Source: Vibrio astriarenae
GTDB lineage: Bacteria > Pseudomonadota > Gammaproteobacteria > Enterobacterales > Vibrionaceae
Direction: 5' to 3'
DNA length: 64,000 nucleotides
Assembly (NCBI RefSeq): GCF_010587385.1
Contig: NZ_CP047475.1
Span: 2,542,001-2,606,000, forward strand
Part shown: piece after piece, positions 1-10,100 of the stretch
Position numbering within the stretch: position 1 is the first letter of the stretch
How the letters are laid out: the number at the start of each line of letters is the position of its first letter
Made by a program: the position numbers and the translations under genes
The notes under the pieces: generated by a model
What the model saw: the letters and a program-made list of their open reading frames with translations, nothing else
What the model was told of the DNA's origin: nothing
The model's database searches: none

Positions 1-1170
1 GAAAAGCACAATAATATTGACGGTTAAGCCAAACACCGACAACACCAATAACCCAGTGAGGAAAGAGCCTGGTATGGAAATACCCACCAGCAATGCCGTT
101 CTCACGCCCAGAATAGCTATGATGACAATCACCACCAGAATCACAGCTGAGAGGATGTTGTTCTGCAGATCATTAAGCATCATTTCAACATCTTCCGACT
201 GATCGCCCGTATACTTAACCAGCAAGTTACTCGGCCAATCTTCGCGCTCCTGCGCCCCTGCCATCACCGCTTTAACCAGCTCAACGGTTTCTATGATGTT
301 TTCTCCCGCGCGCTTTTTCACATCTATTACGACCGCTGATTTACCGTCCATGCGGGCAAAGGACTCTGGATCACGAAACGCACGGCGCACGGTAGCGACA
401 TCACCAAACGTAATGACCTGCTTACCATCAACTTTGACCGGTAATTCAAGAACATCCTTGAGTGAAGAAAAAACAGAAGGGACTTTGACAGAAAAGCGGC
501 CATAACCAGTATCAACAAAGCCTGCGGCGACCACTCGGTTATTTAGAGCAATAAGATTATAGATATCACCTTGATCTAGGCCATAGCTCTCCATTAGAAG
601 TGGGTCGACAATGATCTCTACAATATCTTCACGATCACCTGCGATATCGACTTCTAGAATTTGACGATAACTCTCTAGTTTGTCGCGTAATTGCCGAGCA
701 ATTTGCACTATGGTTCGCTCCGGCACAGTGCCGTAGAGCACTACCGACAATACTGGCTCTTCAGAAGCTAACGTAACCTCATTGACTGTCGGCTCATCAC
801 TGTCTGAAGGCAGCTTCGGCTTTGCTTGGTCAACGGCATCTCGTACATCTGCCATCGCTTTGGCTAGGTCAACGCCGACACTAAACTCCAACATCACAGA
901 GGCATGTCCCTCTGCCGCCGTAGAGGTCATCTCTTTCACCCCTTCAATCGATCGCAGCTCTTGCTCAATTGGTCGAACGAGCAGTCGCTCTGCATCATCG
1001 GGAGAGATCCCCTGATGCCCTACCGATACGTAGATGATCGGAATGGTAATATCTGGGCTCGATTCTTTTGGAATCGTGATATACGTGAGCGTGCCTGCAA
1101 TTAAAATAAGCACCAGTAGAGTCAGCATGGTGCGAGAGCGAGACAACGCAGCGTCGATAATTGACAGCAT
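1..1170 (-). CDS. RND efflux permease, N-terminal 390 residues (cut by window edge)
   Basis: This is the inner-membrane proton-driven pump of a tripartite RND efflux system (AcrB/MexF-like superfamily). The reading frame starts at the ATG whose first base is 1170 and stays open to base 1, so the gene runs off the left edge; a full RND pump has a little over 1000 residues. The translation begins MLSIIDAALSRSRTMLTLLVL, a typical first membrane helix, followed by a periplasmic porter region and then hydrophobic segments starting at about residue 345. A GGAGG ribosome site lies just before the start, and the adaptor gene ends 11 bases upstream, so the two are cotranscribed. The export substrate cannot be read from sequence. 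It may be the counterpart of one of the V. cholerae Vex pumps; I do not assign which. Confidence 0.9.
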   Translation of the reverse strand, partial: MLSIIDAALSRSRTMLTLLVLILIAGTLTYITIPKESSPDITIPIIYVSVGHQGISPDDAERLLVRPIEQELRSIEGVKEMTSTAAEGHASVMLEFSVGVDLAKAMADVRDAVDQAKPKLPSDSDEPTVNEVTLASEEPVLSVVLYGTVPERTIVQIARQLRDKLESYRQILEVDIAGDREDIVEIIVDPLLMESYGLDQGDIYNLIALNNRVVAAGFVDTGYGRFSVKVPSVFSSLKDVLELPVKVDGKQVITFGDVATVRRAFRDPESFARMDGKSAVVIDVKKRAGENIIETVELVKAVMAGAQEREDWPSNLLVKYTGDQSEDVEMMLNDLQNNILSAVILVVIVIIAILGVRTALLVGISIPGSFLTGLLVLSVFGLTVNIIVLF

Positions 1171-1181
1171 AATGCCTCCTA

Positions 1182-2279
1182 CTAATTGGCTTGGGTAGCA
1201 ATCACTTGATCGCCATCGCGCACGAAACCTTGACCTGTAGTGATGATATTCACCTGTTTACCCAAGCCTGAAAGCCAAACACCGTCTTGTTCGGCTTTGA
1301 CCAGTTGGATAGGCACAAACTTCACTCGATCATCAATTAAGGTTTTTACCCCCAAGTTGCCACTCTCATCTAGAGCCAACATAGCAGGCGTCACCTTAAC
1401 TGCTTGAGTCTCTCTTAAGGCAAGCTCGACTTCTGAGCTGATCCCCGCTGGAATTCTTTGTTGCGGGTTCTCTATTTCAATCTCGATTGGGAATGTATTG
1501 GTGGTTTGTGAGGATACGCGAGAGATATATCGCACCTTGCCAGTGGCTTGATTGCCATCAATAAATCGGATCTGCGCCTGCTGACCAAGATCTAAGTCTT
1601 GAACATGACGCTCACTGACATCCGCTTCGATCACCACCTTTTCTAGATCAATTAAGTGCGCAATAGGGTCGCCCACCGCCACATAATCGCCTAACTCGAT
1701 ATGCAGGTTATCAACAATGCCTTTAAAGGGGGCCAACACCTGCGTGTTGCGCAAAGACAAGTGGACAGCACTGACCATAGCCTTAGCCTCCGCTAAAGAG
1801 GCTTGCGCGGAAGCAAAAGCCACTTCGCCTTGCAGGCCTTTGTTTTTCAGCGATTGAGCCGCGTTGTACTCTTTCTCGCGCACCTTGAGCATGGCACTGG
1901 CGCGGGCCATTTGAATATCGAGGTCGCCTTTGTCAATTTGCGCAATGACCTGCCCTTTCTCAACTTGGTCGCCTTTTTTGACCGCCAGTGAAGCGATTTT
2001 CCCTGGGTGTTCTGCGCCAATATTGGCTGATTTATTGGGGGCGGTACGTCCATAAAGGTCGATACTTTTAAAGGTATCTTCTGCTCGGAAGGACTCAAAA
2101 ACGACTTTGGCTAAAGGTACAGCTTGGTCTTTGTTGTTGCCGGGTGGTGAATCAGCCTGAGCTGGCCCCATAGCAAGCCACAAAGTAAGAAGAATAAGAA
2201 GAAGTGCAGAGATAATCCAAGGTCGCTGAGTAAACTGCGCACCCAGACGCCCCAAGCCAACAGAGGGGAGCTTTGACAT
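1182..2279 (-). CDS. RND efflux periplasmic adaptor (membrane fusion protein)
   Basis: This adaptor links an RND pump to an outer-membrane channel. The 365 residues show an N-terminal hydrophobic anchor or uncleaved signal at about 21-42, a basic N-terminus, and a low-complexity linker. They then show a split biotinyl/lipoyl-like domain (about 88-120 and 175-210) around a coiled-coil hairpin rich in Ala, Lys and Glu, followed by beta-barrel and membrane-proximal regions. This order is standard for HlyD/AcrA-type proteins. It is the first gene of a two-gene operon with the RND permease. No outer-membrane channel gene and no regulator is adjacent, so the pump probably shares a TolC-type channel encoded elsewhere (inference). 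The start ATG at 2279 gives the complete anchor. Confidence 0.9.
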   Translation of the reverse strand: MSKLPSVGLGRLGAQFTQRPWIISALLLILLTLWLAMGPAQADSPPGNNKDQAVPLAKVVFESFRAEDTFKSIDLYGRTAPNKSANIGAEHPGKIASLAVKKGDQVEKGQVIAQIDKGDLDIQMARASAMLKVREKEYNAAQSLKNKGLQGEVAFASAQASLAEAKAMVSAVHLSLRNTQVLAPFKGIVDNLHIELGDYVAVGDPIAHLIDLEKVVIEADVSERHVQDLDLGQQAQIRFIDGNQATGKVRYISRVSSQTTNTFPIEIEIENPQQRIPAGISSEVELALRETQAVKVTPAMLALDESGNLGVKTLIDDRVKFVPIQLVKAEQDGVWLSGLGKQVNIITTGQGFVRDGDQVIATQAN

Positions 2280-2361
2280 ACCAAATCCTTTTGTTTTTCT
2301 TGCGTGTTTAACCGCTTATATGGCGACTTTTTTATCGATTCCTTCTATACGCAAGTATGGT

Positions 2362-2383
2362 GCAGTTGGTTCACACCAACTGC
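2362..2383. other. Perfect 9-bp hairpin between erpA and the efflux operon
   Basis: GCAGTTGGT (2362-2370), loop TCAC, ACCAACTGC (2375-2383) form a perfect stem. Neither strand has a run of T directly after it, so it is not a textbook intrinsic terminator. It lies 28 bases beyond the erpA stop and upstream of the efflux adaptor gene, both on the minus strand. It could protect the erpA 3' end or serve as an operator for the efflux genes. Confidence 0.5.
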
Positions 2384-2410
2384 TGCATCTAATTGTTTTA
2401 ATTGAGCTAA

Positions 2411-2752
2411 TTAAACACTAAACGATGCGCCACAACCACAGGTTGTTGTAGCATTTGGGTTATCTACAAAGAAGCGACTACCTTCTAGACCTTCCGTATA
2501 ATCCACCACGCCACCAACAAGATACTGCAGACTCATTGGGTCAACCACCAAGGTCACGCCACAGTTTTCAATCGTGGTATCGCCCTCGTTTACGGCTTCA
2601 TCAAACGTAAAGCCGTACTGAAAACCACTACAACCGCCACCTGTGATGTACACACGCAGCTTCAGTTCTGGGTTTTCTTCTTCTGCAATCAGAGTTTTCA
2701 CTCGTGTCGCTGCCGCTTCAGAAAACGACAATGGAATTTTTACTTCGCTCAC
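2411..2752 (-). CDS. erpA: Iron-sulfur cluster insertion protein ErpA
   Basis: This is an A-type carrier that passes Fe-S clusters to apo-enzymes, in particular those of the isoprenoid and respiratory pathways in E. coli. The 113-residue length is normal. The three cluster-ligand cysteines are present: Cys41 in GGGCSGF, and Cys105 and Cys107 in the C-terminal CGCG motif. The start is GTG at 2752, with a GGGAG ribosome site seven bases before it; no better ATG exists in frame. It is transcribed divergently from hemL, the usual arrangement in vibrios, and stands alone rather than in an isc operon. This separates it from IscA, as does the sequence around the first cysteine. Confidence 0.95.
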   Translation of the reverse strand: MSEVKIPLSFSEAAATRVKTLIAEEENPELKLRVYITGGGCSGFQYGFTFDEAVNEGDTTIENCGVTLVVDPMSLQYLVGGVVDYTEGLEGSRFFVDNPNATTTCGCGASFSV

Positions 2753-2973
2753 AACTACTCTCCCGTAGAGCAGGTTTCATGATTTTCTCACACTCACCAG
2801 AATGAATTTGCGATAACTCACTCAAAGTGCAGAGGTGAAACCCAACTATTGTATTTTTCGCGATTATCTAATACCTGACTGTTCCATTCAAGTATTCTGC
2901 TCAGATGAGTCTATCTATTAATATTCATCGATAGAAAACTTGTGCTTATGGTATCGATATTTGCGGAGAGAAA

Positions 2974-3002
2974 TTCGCAAACAAACCCTGATTGGGTATA
3001 CA
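2974..3002 (+). promoter_or_regulatory. Probable hemL promoter in the erpA-hemL divergent gap
   Basis: A -35-like TTCGCA (2974-2979) is separated by 17 bases from a -10-like TATACA (2997-3002), 43 bases before the hemL start codon. The 293-bp gap (2753-3045) must also hold the erpA promoter, which I could not place with confidence. Confidence 0.5.
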
Positions 3003-3045
3003 ATGCGCGCTAACTTGGTCCAAGTAATCAGAAGAGGATAGTCGA

Positions 3046-4338
3046 ATGACCAAATCAGCAGAGCTGTACGAAAAAGCTCAACAAACCATTCCTGGTGGCG
3101 TGAACTCACCGGTACGTGCTTTCAATGGTGTGGGTGGCTCACCGATCTTTATCGAGCGTGCCGATGGCCCGTTGATCTTTGATGCTGACGGCAAAGCGTA
3201 CATCGACTATGTGGGCTCTTGGGGTCCAATGATCCTCGGCCACAACCACACGACTATCCGCGATGCTGTGATCAATGCAGCGCAGCGCGGTCTGAGCTTC
3301 GGCGCACCGACCGCGACAGAGATTGAGATGGCTGAACTTGTGAGCGAGCTGGTTCCATCAATGGAGCAAGTTCGTATGGTGAGCTCTGGTACTGAAGCGA
3401 CAATGAGCGCGATTCGTCTTGCCCGTGGTTTCACTGGTCGCGACAAAATCATGAAATTTGAGGGCTGCTACCACGGTCATGCCGATAGCCTTCTTGTAAA
3501 AGCAGGCTCAGGTGCTTTGACACTAGGCCAACCTAGCTCACCGGGTGTACCTGCTGACTTTGCAAAGTACACACTCACAGCAACCTTCAATGACTTAGAC
3601 TCTGTTCGTGAGCTATTTGCGGCGAACAAAGGTGAGATTGCTTGTATCATTGTTGAGCCAGTGGCGGGCAACATGAACTGTATTCCACCGGTAGCAGGCT
3701 TCCATGAAGGACTGCGTGAAATCTGTGACCAAGAAGGCGCACTACTTATTTTTGATGAAGTGATGACCGGCTTCCGCGTCGCACTTGGTGGCGCTCAAGC
3801 ACACTACAACATCAAGCCTGACCTAACGACACTAGGTAAAGTCATTGGTGGCGGTATGCCAGTCGGTGCTTTTGGTGGTCGCAAAGATGTGATGCAGTAC
3901 ATCGCACCAACGGGGCCTGTTTACCAAGCAGGTACCCTTTCGGGTAACCCAGTCGCAATGGCGGCAGGTTTGGCTGCACTTAACCTCCTGCGCGAAGAAG
4001 GCAATGAAGAGCGTCTAGCAAAGAAAACCAAGCAACTGGCTGACGGCTTTAAGACGTTAGCAGACAAGCACGGCATTCCACTACAAGTAAACCAAGTCGG
4101 TGGTATGTTTGGCTTCTTCTTTACCGAGCAAGAGCAGATCACTTGCTACGAAGACGTGACTAAGTGTGATATCGACCGCTTCAAGCGCTTCTTCCACCTC
4201 ATGCTAGAGCATGGCGTTTACTTAGCACCTTCTGCTTTTGAAGCAAGCTTTACCTCACTGGCTCACTCTGGCAAAGAGATCGAAGCAACACTGGATGCAG
4301 CAGACCACTGTTTCGCGATTCTAGCGCAAGAGAAATAG
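3046..4338 (+). CDS. hemL: Glutamate-1-semialdehyde 2,1-aminomutase
   Basis: This enzyme converts glutamate-1-semialdehyde to 5-aminolevulinate in the C5 pathway of tetrapyrrole (haem) synthesis in the cytoplasm, using PLP. The 430 residues match the usual length. The PLP lysine is Lys265 in [12 protein letters not shown], and the upstream cofactor-binding Asp is in the IFDEVMTGF motif. The N-terminus ([16 protein letters not shown]) is typical of the family. The start ATG at 3046 is preceded by AGAGGA. It is monocistronic, with its own promoter and a strong terminator at 4364. Confidence 0.97.
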   Translation: MTKSAELYEKAQQTIPGGVNSPVRAFNGVGGSPIFIERADGPLIFDADGKAYIDYVGSWGPMILGHNHTTIRDAVINAAQRGLSFGAPTATEIEMAELVSELVPSMEQVRMVSSGTEATMSAIRLARGFTGRDKIMKFEGCYHGHADSLLVKAGSGALTLGQPSSPGVPADFAKYTLTATFNDLDSVRELFAANKGEIACIIVEPVAGNMNCIPPVAGFHEGLREICDQEGALLIFDEVMTGFRVALGGAQAHYNIKPDLTTLGKVIGGGMPVGAFGGRKDVMQYIAPTGPVYQAGTLSGNPVAMAAGLAALNLLREEGNEERLAKKTKQLADGFKTLADKHGIPLQVNQVGGMFGFFFTEQEQITCYEDVTKCDIDRFKRFFHLMLEHGVYLAPSAFEASFTSLAHSGKEIEATLDAADHCFAILAQEK

Positions 4339-4363
4339 TCTCTCATTTAAGACTTAACTCTCT

Positions 4364-4394
4364 AGGCCAGCTCATAGATGCTGGCCTCTTTTAT
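4364..4394 (+). terminator. Intrinsic terminator of hemL
   Basis: AGGCCAGC and GCTGGCCT form a perfect 8-bp stem around an 8-base loop, followed by CTTTTAT, 25 bases after the hemL stop. The other strand lacks a T-run, so it acts rightward only. Confidence 0.85.
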
Positions 4395-4416
4395 GTGTAA
4401 AGCAAAGTTCAACACC

Positions 4417-4533
4417 TCACTGCCAGTTCATCACCACCAAAACTGCCAGCACCGCCAGAGTTAACCTAAACCACGGAATTGATCTGCTTTTGTTACTCCC
4501 ACAACTGTTTTCTTCCTGATTACAACAACCCAT
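4417..4533 (-). CDS. Possible 38-residue Cys-rich membrane miniprotein
   Basis: The frame reads MGCCNQEENSCGSNKSRSIP followed by WFRLTLAVLAVLVVMNWQ and a stop. The N-terminal half is Cys- and Asn-rich and polar (CC pair plus a third Cys at 11). The C-terminal half is a single hydrophobic segment of about 16 residues ending in a short polar tail. The sequence upstream of the ATG, read in the same frame, is also Cys-rich (two further Cys in nine codons), but no usual start codon is found there before a stop. AGAGGG lies about ten bases before the ATG, a rather distant ribosome site. It sits opposite to both neighbours in the hemL to AI-2E gap. I do not recognise the family. The hydrophobic design suggests a real gene more than chance, but this is unproven. 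Confidence 0.35.
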   Translation of the reverse strand: MGCCNQEENSCGSNKSRSIPWFRLTLAVLAVLVVMNWQ

Positions 4534-4618
4534 ACATTGATAACCCTCTGTTTTACATCCATTATGTATCTAAACAAGCCGAATTGTCATTCGTGCAAAC
4601 TCAGTTGGAACTATTTGT

Positions 4619-5704
4619 ATGCAAGATAAAGTGAAAATTACCTCGAGTCATCGAGTTTTAATCGTCGCCCTGCTCGCGGCTGCATTTGCCTGTTATTTAC
4701 TCGTAGCGCCTTACATTAACTCGATTGTGATGGCATTCATTATTTCTCTACTCATGTTCCCTATTCACGAATGGATTGAGAAGAAACTGCCAAAGGCACC
4801 AAACTTCGCGGCGTTTCTCTCTTGCACCGTTTTGACCTTCATTATTGTCATTCCACTGCTTTTCGTCTTTGCAGCCATCGTCCAACAAGGTTCAAGTTTC
4901 TCGCAAAATGCGTATCAGTGGGTGACGAGTGGCGGTATCCAAGAGCTGTTTAATCACCCTTGGGTAGTTAAAGGCTTGGCCTTTGTGAATAGCTATTTGC
5001 CGTTTGACGATATCGATCCAAAACAGATCGCAGAAAAAGCCGCACAGCTTGCCTCTACTCTGGGCACCAACTTAGTCGCGGTCAGTGCCAAGATCCTCGG
5101 TGATGCCACCAATTTCTTGATGAACTTCTTCTTGATGCTATTTGTGCTGTTCTTCTTGCTGCGCGACCACGACAAAATCATCACTGCCATGCGTCATATT
5201 TTGCCCTTTTCCCGCAGCCAAGAAGATAAGCTGTTGGAAGAAATTGAGCAGGTATCTAAATCCGCCGTCATGGGCTCTTTCTTAACGGCGATTGCTCAAG
5301 GTTTTGCGGGTGGTATTGGTATGTGGCTCGCAGGATTCCCCGGACTATTCTGGGGTACCATGATGGGCTTTGCTTCATTCATTCCCGTGGTGGGGACAGC
5401 GCTGATTTGGATTCCTGCTACCGCCTATCTATTCCTCACTGGTGATATCACTTGGGGTGTTTTCTTGGCTATTTGGAGTATCGCAATTGTGGGATCAATC
5501 GATAACATCCTGCGCCCACTGCTGATGCAAGGTAGCGCTGGAATGAATACCTTAATGATCTTCTTCTCACTGCTCGGTGGTATTCATCTGTTTGGTCTGA
5601 TTGGTCTTATCTACGGCCCGCTGATCTTTGCTATTACTATTACTCTGTTCAACCTGTACGAAGAAGAGTTTAAGAGCTTTTTGGATTACCAAGATCACCA
5701 TTAG
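4619..5704 (+). CDS. AI-2E family (YdiK/PerM-like) inner-membrane transporter
   Basis: The 361 residues form a polytopic membrane protein of the AI-2 exporter-like superfamily. It has paired hydrophobic helices at about 15-60 and 68-92, a soluble stretch at about 95-150 with coiled-coil features, then several helices to residue 345. The conserved C-terminal block includes GFASFIPVVGTALIWIPA and NILRPLLMQG, which are family signatures. Substrates differ between members (autoinducer-2, Na+/H+ antiport, small metabolites), so none is assigned. It is monocistronic, between hemL and rsmC. The ATG at 4619 is preceded only by a weak TTGGAA. The short C-terminal tail EEEFKSFLDYQDHH is cytoplasmic by the positive-inside rule (inference). 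Confidence 0.85.
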   Translation: MQDKVKITSSHRVLIVALLAAAFACYLLVAPYINSIVMAFIISLLMFPIHEWIEKKLPKAPNFAAFLSCTVLTFIIVIPLLFVFAAIVQQGSSFSQNAYQWVTSGGIQELFNHPWVVKGLAFVNSYLPFDDIDPKQIAEKAAQLASTLGTNLVAVSAKILGDATNFLMNFFLMLFVLFFLLRDHDKIITAMRHILPFSRSQEDKLLEEIEQVSKSAVMGSFLTAIAQGFAGGIGMWLAGFPGLFWGTMMGFASFIPVVGTALIWIPATAYLFLTGDITWGVFLAIWSIAIVGSIDNILRPLLMQGSAGMNTLMIFFSLLGGIHLFGLIGLIYGPLIFAITITLFNLYEEEFKSFLDYQDHH

Positions 5705-5817
5705 ATAGCACATAAGTAGTTAATCAGAGCCCGATTAGGGCGATTTCTCTTTCGTGACTTCAAGCAGGCGGCGGGTTGTGAGACAATCAGTCGTCTTTTT
5801 ATTTTGATAGGTATGCT

Positions 5818-6840
5818 ATGTCTGCTTACATTGCTCCAAGCCAAGTGGCTCAACGTCAACTCGAGTATTTTTCTGGTAAACATGTACTCGTCGCAGGTGA
5901 AATTGAAGATCTTTTTCCTGTCGAGCTACAGCAGCATTGTGAATCCGTGTCTGTTTTTACCACGCACTACGGCTACTACCGTCAAATTAAACAATACGAC
6001 ACCATTCAAAGCCAGTTTGCCGCTGAGTTTACACTGGATACACCAGCAGACTTGATCTTGTTGTACTGGCCCAAAGCAAAAGCCGAAGCCGAGTACCTAT
6101 TAACGATGCTGCTGGCAAAACTGGGTAAAGACACCGAGATTGTGGTGGTGGGTGAAAACCGCTCTGGCGTGAAGAGCATTGAAAAAATGTTCAAGCCGTA
6201 CGGACGTATTACTAAATATGACTCAGCTCGCCGCTGCTCTTTCTATTGGGGGCTATGCTCTGAGCAACCTGCACCGTTCGAGATAGCCAGCTGGTTTAAA
6301 GAGTATCAAGTGACCTATCAAGAGCAGCCACTCACGATTCGCAGTCTACCGGGCGTCTTTAGCCATGGTGAGTTTGATATTGGTAGCCGCCTGCTGTTAG
6401 ATAACCTACCTGCACTAAGTGGCCATGTACTCGATTTCGGTTGTGGCGCTGGTGTTTTGGGAGCGGTGATGGCAAGACTAAACCCAAGCATCAAGCTGTC
6501 TATGTGCGACATCAGTGCACTTGCTATTGCCTCATCTCAAGCGACATTAGCGGCAAACAACCTACAGGGCGAAGTATTTGCCTCAGATGTGTATAGCGAT
6601 ATTGACGAGAAACTCGATTTCTTGGTGACCAATCCACCATTCCACTCTGGTCTAGACACCAGTTATAGCGCAACCGAAACTCTGCTAGCGCAAGCACCAA
6701 AACATCTCAATAAGTCAGGACAGATGTATGTCGTAGCGAATAGCTTCTTAAAGTACATCCCAATCATCGAGCAAGCTTTCGGCCATTGTGAGACGTTAGC
6801 CAAGACCAATAAGTTCGCAATTTATCAAGCGCACAGCTAA
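5818..6840 (+). CDS. rsmC: 16S rRNA m2G1207 methyltransferase RsmC
   Basis: This enzyme methylates N2 of G1207 in 16S rRNA of the 30S subunit, using SAM. The 340-residue length fits. The protein has the duplicated layout of RsmC: an inactive N-terminal methyltransferase-like half (about 1-170) and a catalytic C-terminal half. The latter holds the SAM-binding [12 protein letters not shown] at about 203-214 and the N2-guanine methylase motif NPPF starting at Asn272. A TAGGT ribosome site precedes the ATG. It lies directly before chiS, as in V. cholerae. Confidence 0.95.
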   Translation: MSAYIAPSQVAQRQLEYFSGKHVLVAGEIEDLFPVELQQHCESVSVFTTHYGYYRQIKQYDTIQSQFAAEFTLDTPADLILLYWPKAKAEAEYLLTMLLAKLGKDTEIVVVGENRSGVKSIEKMFKPYGRITKYDSARRCSFYWGLCSEQPAPFEIASWFKEYQVTYQEQPLTIRSLPGVFSHGEFDIGSRLLLDNLPALSGHVLDFGCGAGVLGAVMARLNPSIKLSMCDISALAIASSQATLAANNLQGEVFASDVYSDIDEKLDFLVTNPPFHSGLDTSYSATETLLAQAPKHLNKSGQMYVVANSFLKYIPIIEQAFGHCETLAKTNKFAIYQAHS

Positions 6841-7141
6841 TCGCTAAATCCATTTACTTTTCAAGTTCCATAAGCGCAGTTAATCAAAACTGCGCCATTC
6901 CACACGCTTTGCCAACAACTTACTTGCCAAAGAAAAAAAACTCGTTAGTTTTGTCAAAATAGTCGCGTAAAGAGTTCGAGCAATCTCATAAAAACAGTGT
7001 CATTTCCCCTGAGACTAGAGACAACTTTGACTCACGAGACTGATGGCTAGGTATTATGACTAACGTTTTTCTCCCCCAAGACAGAAAAATACAATCACAA
7101 TCAATACCAGCTCAAGCAATTAATAAATAAGGTTAATTTCT
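6841..7141. other. 301-bp gap between rsmC and chiS: hairpin and candidate chiS promoter
   Basis: A perfect 8-bp stem (GCGCAGTT 6874-6881, AACTGCGC 6888-6895, six-base loop) lies 34 bases after the rsmC stop without a following T-run; it may be a weak terminator or 3' stabiliser. Further on, TTGACT (7027-7032) and TATTAT (7052-7057) are 19 bases apart and may be the chiS promoter, with a leader of about 80 bases. No open reading frame of note is seen. Confidence 0.4.
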
Positions 7142-10100
7142 ATGTTTGGGTTGTATAAGAAACAAAAATTTAAGCGATTACAAAGCACCTTAATGATCGC
7201 ATTCCTTACTTTGAGTATCATTCCACTCACAGGGATCGCACTTTTTTTCCTGCAGTCCCACACCAGTGATCTGCGCGAACAAAGCACCTCTCATCTCGTC
7301 TCAATTCGAGACACAAAAAAACAGCAAGTGCTCAACTACTTTGAGGCTAAAGAGTCTGAAGTGATGGGCTTTGTGCGATCAGAGCTTGCTTATGCCAGTG
7401 GCGGTCGATTCTATGGTTTAGTGAATGCGTTTCAAAACCTCGGACTCACCATTGAAGAGGCGCAAAGCTATGCTCAGCAGCGCTATATTCCTAGCTCTGG
7501 CGATCAGATAAAAACGTCAATATTGCCAGATTCGCCCATCTTCAATGGCAGCGAGCGATATCGCTTGCTACACAAGCGCTATCATTGGGCCTACCTAGAA
7601 CTGCAAAAGCGCTCAGATTTCGACGACATTTTGCTCGTCGATAGAGAGGGTAATGTCACCTATTCAATCCATAAAAACAGCGACTATGGTACGAACCTTT
7701 TAACTGGCCGCTACAAAGACGAGAACCTAGGACAAACCTTCGCCCACCTGCGTGAATTGGTCACAGAACAACGCAAAACCAATGAGGACTTTACCCCCGT
7801 CGTGGTCTCCGATTTTTCTGAGCAAGACGGTAAGTTGTATGCTTGGTTTGGCGCTCCAATCGTTCAACAAGGCTATCTGCACAGCTATGCCCTATTCCGC
7901 CTTCCCAACAACGCGATTACCAAATTGATGGCCAATCAAAGTAATGAGAAAGGGGTTAAGACACTGATTGTCGGTGAGGATTACCTCAGCCGCACTATGG
8001 GGTACTCACAAGACGACATTCAAACCAGCTTGCAGGTCATCTCCTATGCATTAGAGGGCCTCACTAGCGTAGGCAGTTACCAAAACGCCCTCAACCAGGA
8101 TATGTTAGCGGCCTATACGCCAGTGAATATCGACGAAACTCATTGGGCTATCGTGGTTGAACTAGCAGAAAGTGAGGCCTTTGCTGGGGTTCAACAACTC
8201 GAAAAAGTGTTCATTATCGTCATGTTAATCGCCATCTTACTGGTGGTCATTGCCTCCCACTACCTATCAAACTTCATCACCTCCCCACTCCTAAAGTTGA
8301 CTTGGGCTGCTGAAAAAGCCTCAGCAGGTGATTTAGATGAGGCGATGCAAAATACCGAACGTAAGGATGAAATCGGCCGACTTGCCGTCAGTTTCGAGCG
8401 TATGCGACGTTCGATACGCGAGAAGATACTGCTGATCAAAAGCCAAAACGAGGAGTTGGAAGAGAACCTCTCGATCATCAAAAAACAGAATGAAGACCTG
8501 CAACTGGCCAACAAACTCAAAGATGAATTTCTCGCGACCACATCGCATGAGCTGCGCACACCACTGCACGGCATGGTGGGAATTGCAGAAGCACTGATCT
8601 CGGGAGCCAACGGCCCTATCTCTGCTGACCATCGCTATCAGTTAGATATTATCGTCAGCAGTGGGCAACGCCTATCAAACCTCGTTGATGACCTACTCGA
8701 TTATCACAAGATGCGCTATGGCACCTTGGATATTGAAACCTCTGCCGTTAATCTTGCCAGCGCAACACGTTTGGTTCTTGAGCTGTCTAACCATCTACTC
8801 GGAAATAAGTCTATCCGCATTATCAATCAAGTCGATGAGAATCTATGGATTGATGCAGACCCGCAGCGCTTGGAGCAAGTGCTGTACAATCTGGTAGGCA
8901 ATGCCATCAAATACACCAGCGAAGGCAAGATCGTCATTTCCGCCAGCGAAGTCGATGACAATATTCGAGTTCAAGTAGTGGATACAGGTCAAGGCATTCC
9001 AAGCGAGCAACTTGAGCATATTTTTGAACCACTGACTCAAGCTGGCAAAGACTCCACCCACTATCGCCAGGGAGCGGGACTTGGACTCTCAATTAGTCGC
9101 CAACTGGTAGAACTTATGCGTGGTGCGCTGTTTGTGAGTAGCCAACCTATGGTTGGCACAACCATGAGTTTTACACTACCAAAGGCCGATACTGCGCAAA
9201 TTGAACAGTCGATACAACAGCCTGCTCAACCCCATTTCGATGCACCGACCATTATCGAACTTGAACAACAAACGCCTACTCTCTCTGTCAATGATGATAG
9301 CCCGGTCATCCTTATTGCTGATGATGAACCGGTCAACGTGCGAGTGCTCGATAGCTTCTTACGCCTAGAGGGCTATCAGGTCATCACTGCAACAGACGGT
9401 AAGCAAGCACTTACCATGGTTGAGCAGCATCAACCTGATCTGTTGCTTCTCGATATTATGATGCCTGAACTGAATGGTTATGAGGTATGTACTGAGCTAC
9501 GTAAGAGCTATGACCATGCCCAACTGCCTATCATTATGCTAACAGCGTTGAATCAAACCGAAGACAAACTGAAAGGCTTTGACGTTGGTGCGAACGATTT
9601 CTTGTCAAAACCCTTCAACAAACCAGAGTTGGCAGCTCGGATCGTGGCTCATCTTCAAGCAAGCAAAGCGGAAGAGCGCAGGCAACAAAATGATCGGTTG
9701 CAACAGGAGTTAAAGCTTCGATTGGTCGCAGAAGCGAATCTATTAGAGACACAGGGGCGACTGCTTGAGCAGCTTGAATGTGCACCTGAAGCCATACTGT
9801 GCATTAAAGATGACCTGAAAGTTAAGTTTGCCAATGAAGCGGCCTCACGCTTGTTCAAGCGCAGTCATGAGCAACTTCTCCGCTCTAACGCCGAAGACTT
9901 CATTGCACCGAAATATCTCAACATTGACCAAGAGCGCTTCTGTGGCGATATCGACATTTTTGTAGAGGATACTCGCCAGTCGATATCCAGTGATGTCCTG
10001 ACACTACCAGAGGGCTCTGGGCTGCGAAGTATGTATATTTTCAATGTTGGAGGGGGCGTGAATGCCAACCGTATCTACAATCTAGAGTCCGCGGTTGAAG

